Shown: piece after piece, positions 57,579-64,000 of the stretch
How positions within the stretch are numbered: the stretch's first letter is position 1
Layout of the letters: each line of letters begins with the position of its first letter
Source of the DNA: Panopea generosa
Taxonomy: Eukaryota > Mollusca > Bivalvia > Adapedonta > Hiatellidae
Direction: 5' to 3'
NCBI GenBank assembly: GCA_029582155.1
Contig: CM055901.1
Span: forward strand, 50,349,206 to 50,413,205
Length of the DNA: 64,000 bases
Position numbers and translations under genes: made by a program
The notes under the pieces: model-generated
What the model was told of the DNA's origin: nothing
The model's database searches: none
What the model saw: the letters and a program-made list of their open reading frames with translations, nothing else

Positions 57579-57690
57579 GGCCCCAACTCTTACAGATATC
57601 AGAAACAGGCCCCAACTCTTACAGATATCAGGAACAGGCCCCAACTCTTACAGATATCAGGAACAGGCCCCAACTCTTACAGATATCATG
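57579..57690. repeat. 29-bp tandem repeat, 4 copies
   Basis: ccccaactcttacagatatc at 57581, 57610, 57639 and 57668. Copies are nearly identical. The period is not a multiple of three, so the frame 57486-57713 shifts phase at each copy. Confidence 0.95.
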
Positions 57691-57819
57691 AACAAACTGA
57701 ATTTTACTACTGACTTACATCATCATATGAACGATTTAAGATTAGGTGGAATTGTCATCAAATAGTTTGACAGTAATAGCTCCAAAATACAATTTGTGAC
57801 AGACGAAAAAAGGCGGACA

Positions 57820-58120
57820 GATGAACATATTTGCTGACAATTCAAACAGGAAGCAAAAACCTAAATGACACCTGTTACATGGTTCTCTTGATGGTAAGCA
57901 TATAGTACTTACTTAAGGACATAGATCATATCACATCATGGTAGTCAGTTTTAAATATCTCCAAGTATGAAAAAGTTATGGACAATTGAAGAACCAACAG
58001 ATGGAAATACACTGTGATTTCCACCATTCAGGGACATAAAAACATAATATTTTGTTGGATAGGTTAACCACAGAGGTCAAGGTCATCAAGAATAATGTCA
58101 CAAAACTTTGAGTATTATTA
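57820..58120 (+). repeat. Dispersed repeat, 'cagaggtcaaggtcat' type
   Basis: gttaaccacagaggtcaagg and similar text resemble 59190-59720 (gcagaggtcaaggtaat, cactgaggtcaagacc). Borders are not defined. Confidence 0.4.
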
Positions 58121-58402
58121 CTGAACAGAGGTAAACACAAAACAAATATGTAGGCTTATTTAAGGTTGTTCGCAGTGTTCGTCCTGCCCGATATTTTGAC
58201 ATACGACATAAATTACCAAAAATGTGTACACTAATACAAGTCTTAGTTTTCATTTCAGCTTTTTTTCTTTTTGATATAGTACCACAGTTTCTCGATAACA
58301 GTGCCCCCTTGTGGTACATATTTTTTGGATGATTTTTTTTTTTTAAAAAAATACATACCGCTAGGGATCACTGTGAATCAGAAACTGCAGTACTTTATTA
58401 AA

Positions 58403-58885
58403 ACAAGAGACCCATAGACCTTAACAGTCACCTGATTATCCTTGATGATATTAAGCTATATGAATCTATTTTCCAACTTTTGTCAATAAAACATAAGCAT
58501 TAATCATCTTGTCAGTAACAACAAATCACACTAAAAACCATTCAAATTAGTCTATTCAGTCATCAGAAATGATTTCTGTCATTTTCTCTTATTTAGATTT
58601 AGTAGGCCACACTCCCAGGACCAAACCGTGAGACCCTGGGACATGCAATTCACAACTTTTATAAAGGATCAATATACTTCCATAAACATGCTAACCATAA
58701 ATTTTGTGTCCCAGTGCTTCCTATAGTAAGAAGACGATTTTCAAAGATTAACTTAAATATGACTATTTTGGCCCTGCCCCCAAGGCTCCAGGGGGGTGGG
58801 GACCATGCAATTCACAATTTTGATTTTCCTTAGGTTCCAAAGCTGCTTTAACAACATTTCATTACAACTGAGCTTATGGTTTTTT
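58403..58885 (+). repeat. Dispersed repeat starting acaagagaccc
   Basis: Start aaaacaagagacccatagac resembles the head of the hairpin-ended repeat at 2661. Two internal units share gggaccatgcaattcacaa / gggacatgcaattcacaac, about 175 bp apart. The 3' end merges into repeat F. Confidence 0.5.
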
Positions 58886-58888
58886 AGA

Positions 58889-59166
58889 ACAAGAGTTGTC
58901 AGAAGACCAACAAAGCTCTCCTCTGGGTGTCTAAGTCCAAAAAGGGCCATAACTGTGCCAAAATGCAATCCAGAGTTATGGTTCTTGTCTCTGTGTGTTC
59001 AATTGATGATGGTGAACACACATGCAAAGTTTCATTCACATCCAATGAGTGGTTGCATTGATATCTTAAACTTAAACGCAAAAGTTTAACCTGGGTGTCT
59101 ACAGACGACGCCGACGCCAGGGTCATGACAATAGCTCTCCTTGGACTTCGTCCCCGCGAGCTAAAA
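58889..59166 (-). repeat. Dispersed repeat F, 278-bp copy
   Basis: aacaagagttgtcagaagac start, gccataactgtgccaaaatg, cgcaaaagtttaacctgggt, gacgacgccgacgccagggt and ccccgcgagctaaaaag end. It is the best preserved truncated copy in the window. The three small open frames here are by-products. Confidence 0.75.
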
Positions 59167-59189
59167 AGTAAAAAAATGTCAAATGTTTA

Positions 59190-59720
59190 CAGATGCACGA
59201 CAGACAACAGACTTGTACTGCACATTAAAATGCGATCGCAAAAGGTCCCTTGAGACAAAGTGTCAAGTAACCTAAAAAAACAAAGCTAAAACGAAAGCTG
59301 ACATTTCTTAGTATAGTATACAGATAATTGATAAGCTACGAAGATGTCAAAAAATCAGATAGGAGCACCTCAAACTACCTTAATTGTTTGCAGAGGTCAA
59401 GGTAATCCAGAAAGAATACTGCTTGTTTTTAGTAGTACTTTGTGTTAAACAAACATGGACCAAATTTGGTGAATCTGGGCAAACAGTTTCAAAGAAAAGG
59501 GCTAATCTTAAAAACATAACATGTTGTAGACTAAGCTAATTATTTCACTGAGGTCAAGACCATAAATGAAACTTGACTAGTACAATTAAACAAATATTGA
59601 CTATATTTGGTGACTCCATACCAAACAGTTTCTGAGAAACAGAGCTAAATACAAAAATTAACATTGAAAAGTTAACAACCACCACCAACCAACATCTAGC
59701 AATTTACAAAGTCTCTTATT
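59190..59720 (+). repeat. Dispersed repeat, two ~120-bp units
   Basis: aaacaaacatggaccaaatttggtg / aaacaaatattgactatatttggtg type units, each followed by ccaaacagtttc or gcaaacagtttc, ~145 bp apart. Non-coding. Confidence 0.5.
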
Positions 59721-61034
59721 CCCTTTCAAAAGGCGAGCAAGTCAAAGAAATATTTTCGAATCTGATTGTTATTTTTGCTTCATTTTCGAGTCTTCAAAAT
59801 TTATCTAAAAGAAGTGTATAGCTTTTTATCATTGGAACTGTTTTCCTTTCCCATATTTCTATTCATTTTCAGTCTGACATTGAAAATTGATGAATGGATT
59901 TTCAAATAATTATTTAGAAAAGAAAAAAAAAATTATCGTTGCTTTAAATGTGAAACAACTTAGATAAATTATGCTTGCAGCCTTCCTAGGTTGAACCAGT
60001 ACTAAGCGTATGTTGAAGGAGGAAAAAATAAACTGTTACATATGATCAAACAAATGACCCACCAATCATAGGTCCAAATAACCAGCATATCTGGTATTTT
60101 GCACTAGCTTGGATTTCTAAATATCTGATGCATGACAAGTTTGATTAGGAAATATTCAGTTACAAGTATTTAAATCGTCTCCCAAAAACACCCGTGTAAA
60201 GTAGATTTCATGTGAAAGTCAAAATTACTTTTCAGAACTGAAAAGAGCCCTATTAAATAATACTGGTGCCGTTCTGAAATTGAAACAATGGTAAATACAA
60301 GAACCAAAATATGTCAGAATCACCAACCCTTTTTTTATGGAAAATAAAATGAACTTTTTAATCCTGTAGATTCTAGATTTCAAGTCTGGTCTGACATTTT
60401 AAAATTAGATAAATGCCTCCTTACCACCTGCGGGTTGTATGGAATTTTACACATAAAATTTCAGACAAAGTTTCAATTTTAATGTTTCGGACCCAAATAA
60501 GTCGCCCCTTTTTTTTGTTAAAAAAATACAGGGGGTTATTTGGAGGTATATGGTACATGAGTCCTATTCTATAAGAGCCATTTTTTAACTACATATATAA
60601 TACATTATCAATTGTCTTTCTCCAGGAGTGGTTTCAAGTTGGCTTATTGGTGTCCAGCCATTTTGTGTTCAATTTACTCCAATGGAATAGTCATCATTTA
60701 ATAATTACATTGACTAGTTGGGCAGACATCTAGTGAATGATTTATTCAGGGTCATTAGCATGGTGAGTAATATATAATTATGCATATCTAAACTTCCCAG
60801 GAGGACCACAACTGTAATTATGTTATACACCAAATGAGAGCAGGTGAATGTTAAATAGAAGACATAATTTATTTACTGTGCCAATATGTATCAATAAATA
60901 CACAAAAATTGCCATAGGATTTTTTTTTTTGGTAAAAGAGGAACATATTATAAAAGGTTCCAGTTCCAAATAGTATGTGTTTTTTAATTAAAAAAATATG
61001 ATGAAAGTAACTTTTGTAATACTTATCTAATACT
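59721..61034. other. AT-rich DNA with one repeat scrap
   Basis: 60490-60560 (caaataagtcgcccc, gggggttatttggaggtata) looks like a scrap of a dispersed repeat. Nothing else seen. Confidence 0.5.
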
Positions 61035-63060
61035 TTCTTAACAACAATCCATTCACAAATGAAAATTATGTACCAAACAACCATCCTTTCACACCCAACC
61101 AAACAACAATCCCCTCACAAATATGTACCAAACAACTATCCCTCTACACCCAACCAAACAACAATCCATTCATAAATATGTACCAAACAACCATCCTTTC
61201 ACACCCAACAAAACAACAATCCCCTCACAAATATGTACTAAACAACTATCCCTCTACACCCAACCAAACAACAATCCATTCATAAATATGTACCAAACAC
61301 CATCCCCCACCGTCAAATATGTACTAAACAACCACCCCTCCACACTCAACCAAACAACAATCCCCTCACAAATATGTACTTAACAACCATCCTTTCACAC
61401 CCAACCATACAACAATCCATTCACAAATATGTGCCAAACAACCATCCCTCCACACCCAACCAAACAACCATTCGCTCATAAAATATGTACCAAACAACCA
61501 GCCCTCCATACCCAACCAAACAACAATCCCCTCACAAATATGTACTTAACAACCATCCCTTCACACTCAACCAAACAACAATCCCCTCACAAATATGTAC
61601 TTAACAACCATCCCTTCACACCCAACCAAACAACAATCAATTCACAAATATGTGCCAAACAACAATCCCTCCACACCCAACCAAACAACCATCCGCTCAT
61701 AAAATATGTACCAAACAACCAGCCCTCCACATCCAACCAAACAACCGTCCCTCCACACCCAACCAAACAACAAACCCCTCACAAATATGTACTAAACAAC
61801 CATCCCTCCACACCAAACCAAACAACAATCCCCTCACAAATATGTACCAAACAACCATCCATTCACACCCGACCAAACAACAATCCATTCACAAATATGT
61901 GCCAAACAACCATCCCTCCACACCTAACCAAACAACCATCCGCTCATAAAGTATGTACCAAACAACCAGCCCTCCACACCAAACCAAACAACCATCCCTC
62001 CAAACCCAACCAAACAACCATCCCTTCACAAATATTTACCAAACAACAATCGCTCCACACCCAACCAAACAACAATCCCTCCAGACCCAACCAAAGAACA
62101 ATCCATTCACAAATATGTACCAAACAACCATCCCTCCACACCCAACCAAACAACAATCACCTCAAATATGTACTAAACAACCATCCTTCCACACCCTACC
62201 AAACAACAATCCCCTCACAAATATTTACCAAACAACCATCCCTAAACACTCAACCAAACAACCATCCCTTCACAAATATGTACCAAAAAACCATCCCTCC
62301 ACACCCAAACAAACAACCATCCCCTCCCAAATATGTACCAAACAATTATCACTTGACACCTAACCAAACAACCATCCCTTCACAAATATGTACCAAACAA
62401 CCATCACTCCACACCCAACCAAACAACCATCCCTTCACAAATATTTACCAAACAACCATCCCTCCACACCCAAATAAACAACCATCCCTCTACACCCAAC
62501 CAAACAACAATCCATTCACAAATATGTACCAAACAACCATCCTCCCACACCCAACCAAACAAAATCCATTCACAAATATGTACTAAACAACCATCCTTCC
62601 ACACTGAACCAAATAACAATCCCCTCATAAATATGTACCACACAACTATCACTTTACACCTAACCAAACAACCATCCCTCCACACCCAACCAAACAACCA
62701 CCCCTCCACACCCAACCAAACAACAATCCATTCACAAACATGTACCAAACAACTATCCTCCCACACCCAACCAAACAACTACCCATTCACAAATAGGTAC
62801 CAAACAACCATCCTCCCACAACCAACCAAATAACAATCCTCTCAAATACAGAGTAAACAACCATCCCTCCACACACAACAATCCCCTCACAAATATGTAC
62901 CAAACAACCATCCCACCACAAACAACCATCCCTGCACAAATATTTACCAAACAACCAACCCTCCATACCAAAACAAACAACCATCCCTCCACATCTAACA
63001 ACACAACCATCCCCTCACAAATATGTACCAAACAACCATCCCTCCACACACAAAACATGA
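61035..63060. repeat. 55-bp minisatellite, ~37 copies, G-poor
   Basis: aaatatgtaccaaacaacca recurs at 61119, 61174, 61229 and so on every 55 bp, with tccctccacacccaaccaaa and caacaatccattcac. The unit is itself two related ~27-bp halves (aaccaaacaac-atccctccac). Some copies carry only one half. Plus-strand G is nearly confined to 'atgta'. The 55-bp period is not divisible by three and the monomer is stop-free, so every plus frame stays open, giving the 385-codon frame 61429-62586 and others (Asn/Thr/Pro/Gln-rich). No promoter, splice site or signal peptide supports a gene. Confidence 0.96.
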
Positions 63061-64000
63061 ACTTCTCACCCTGCAATATGACCTTGACTTTGAAGTTAGG
63101 ATCCCCAATATGTTACATACTTCCTCAGAGTATAAGCATGAATACTTAATATAAAGTGCCATCTATCTAACTGCAAGAAATGCACACTCATTAACAACTT
63201 TAAAAAAACTTAAAAGCGGAGGGGACACCAACACCAGGGCATCCCCTAGTCAAGTTCATAATAACTAACAAATAACCATCTCCCAATTTACAAAAACTAA
63301 ACAACTATCACTCCCTAAATATGTACCAAACAATCATCCTTCCACAAGTAGCAAACACTCCTCCCTTCACCAATAATAACTAAACTATTACTCAAAAAAA
63401 AGGATACCAGAATTTTTTCTGACAAATGAGTATCAGCCAATAATATAATGTTTGGATTATAATTAATAATTGCTCAGTTAAGCACGAAAGAGCAATCCCT
63501 TCAATATATAGTGGGTTTTTTTTTAAATAAAGTAATATTTTTATAAATTTGGTGAAAAGATCTTTATGGTTTTTTTTTCTTCAAATATTGCAGCATTAAA
63601 ATGATTGTGCTATAGATAATCCATTTTTTAAGTGTATCCTGTTGTTGATAAATTCTTATATTCCATTCCCACCATTTCTCATCACTACAAGCTATTACAT
63701 AATAATAACCAAACAGTCATTGCTCCCCAAAAAACTACTAGACAACCATTTGCTTTTCCCAGTGAAATTAATTAGTGGTACCTGACCCTCATGTTAAACA
63801 AAAATTACTCGTTTAAATATAATCTTTTTTGTTAACACTTGTGCCAAACATCAATTTCTCAAATTTCCCCCAGACCACAAAGCTCACAAACTCGCACCAT
63901 TTCAAATCAATGTCACCAAGAACAAACACACTCCTGCCTACATTATTTTATATAATATTCCAACAATTGTTTTCCCTGGGAAAAAATGGAGAAGGTTTTA
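63061..64000. other. Array margin and AT-rich DNA
   Basis: Scattered decayed monomers (tatgtaccaaacaatcatcc at ~63317) persist to ~63730. Nothing else recognised to the window end. Confidence 0.6.

Noticed and set aside
57486..57713. 75-codon frame with repeated PNSYRY-like peptide
   Set aside because: Generated by four 29-bp tandem copies with phase change each copy.
61429..62586. 385-codon open frame
   Set aside because: It lies wholly inside the 55-bp array, shifts phase at every monomer and overlaps other equally open frames on both strands.

Overview
This is a window of eukaryotic nuclear DNA, almost certainly from a marine or freshwater bivalve mollusc (a euheterodont clam or mussel is my best guess). 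The sequence is AT-rich and has no long uninterrupted genes. It is filled with tRNA-derived SINEs, short inverted-repeat elements and minisatellites. Several dispersed repeats look like ones I know to be abundant in bivalve genomes, such as the family starting near 'acaagagggcc', ending in a 'gctcacctg...caggtgagc' hairpin, the 'agctcg...gcgtcggcg' family, and the family ending in a 'tatgct-CCCCC/GGGGG-agcata' hairpin. The species assignment is inference.

No complete protein-coding gene can be read. The long open frames (up to 385 codons at 61429-62586) lie inside tandem arrays whose monomers lack stop codons, and are not evidence of genes. A handful of short exon-like blocks remain. On the minus strand these are a signal-peptide-like first exon (11280-11145), a C-terminal-like exon (16430-16264), and a phase-compatible pair (40454-40393 and 39145-38899). 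On the plus strand they are 30807-30921 (ends at a perfect GTAAGT donor), 17735-17813, 10607-10675 and 29291-29560. All are low to moderate confidence and none could be assigned to a family.

Layout. 1-2000: degenerate long-unit tandem repeat. 2.3-6.5 kb: SINEs, a hairpin-ended repeat and a MITE candidate. 7.6-10.4 kb: three minisatellites (45, 31/74 and 32 bp). 10.6-17.3 kb: candidate exons in plain AT-rich DNA. 17.3-19.65 kb: a foldback element whose ~250-bp inverted arms each carry a tRNA-like Pol III unit, enclosing a 147-bp tandem array. 19.7-28.7 kb: dispersed repeats, a 40-bp and a 36-bp array, and two complete SINEs. 29-41 kb: candidate exons, a MITE, SINEs, and a CpG-retaining stretch (34.6-36.5 kb). 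41.5-48.3 kb: dispersed repeats and many small arrays. 49.2-52.9 kb: a ~48-copy 77-bp minisatellite with higher-order duplications. 53-60 kb: sparse SINEs, a possible promoter and another copy of the MITE. 61.0-63.06 kb: a 55-bp minisatellite almost lacking G on the plus strand.

The elements do not form a pathway. The strongest themes are two SINE families with different tRNA-like heads but one shared central core, arrays that grew out of dispersed repeats, and the foldback element. No reverse transcriptase, transposase, integrase, rRNA, true tRNA gene or CRISPR array was seen.
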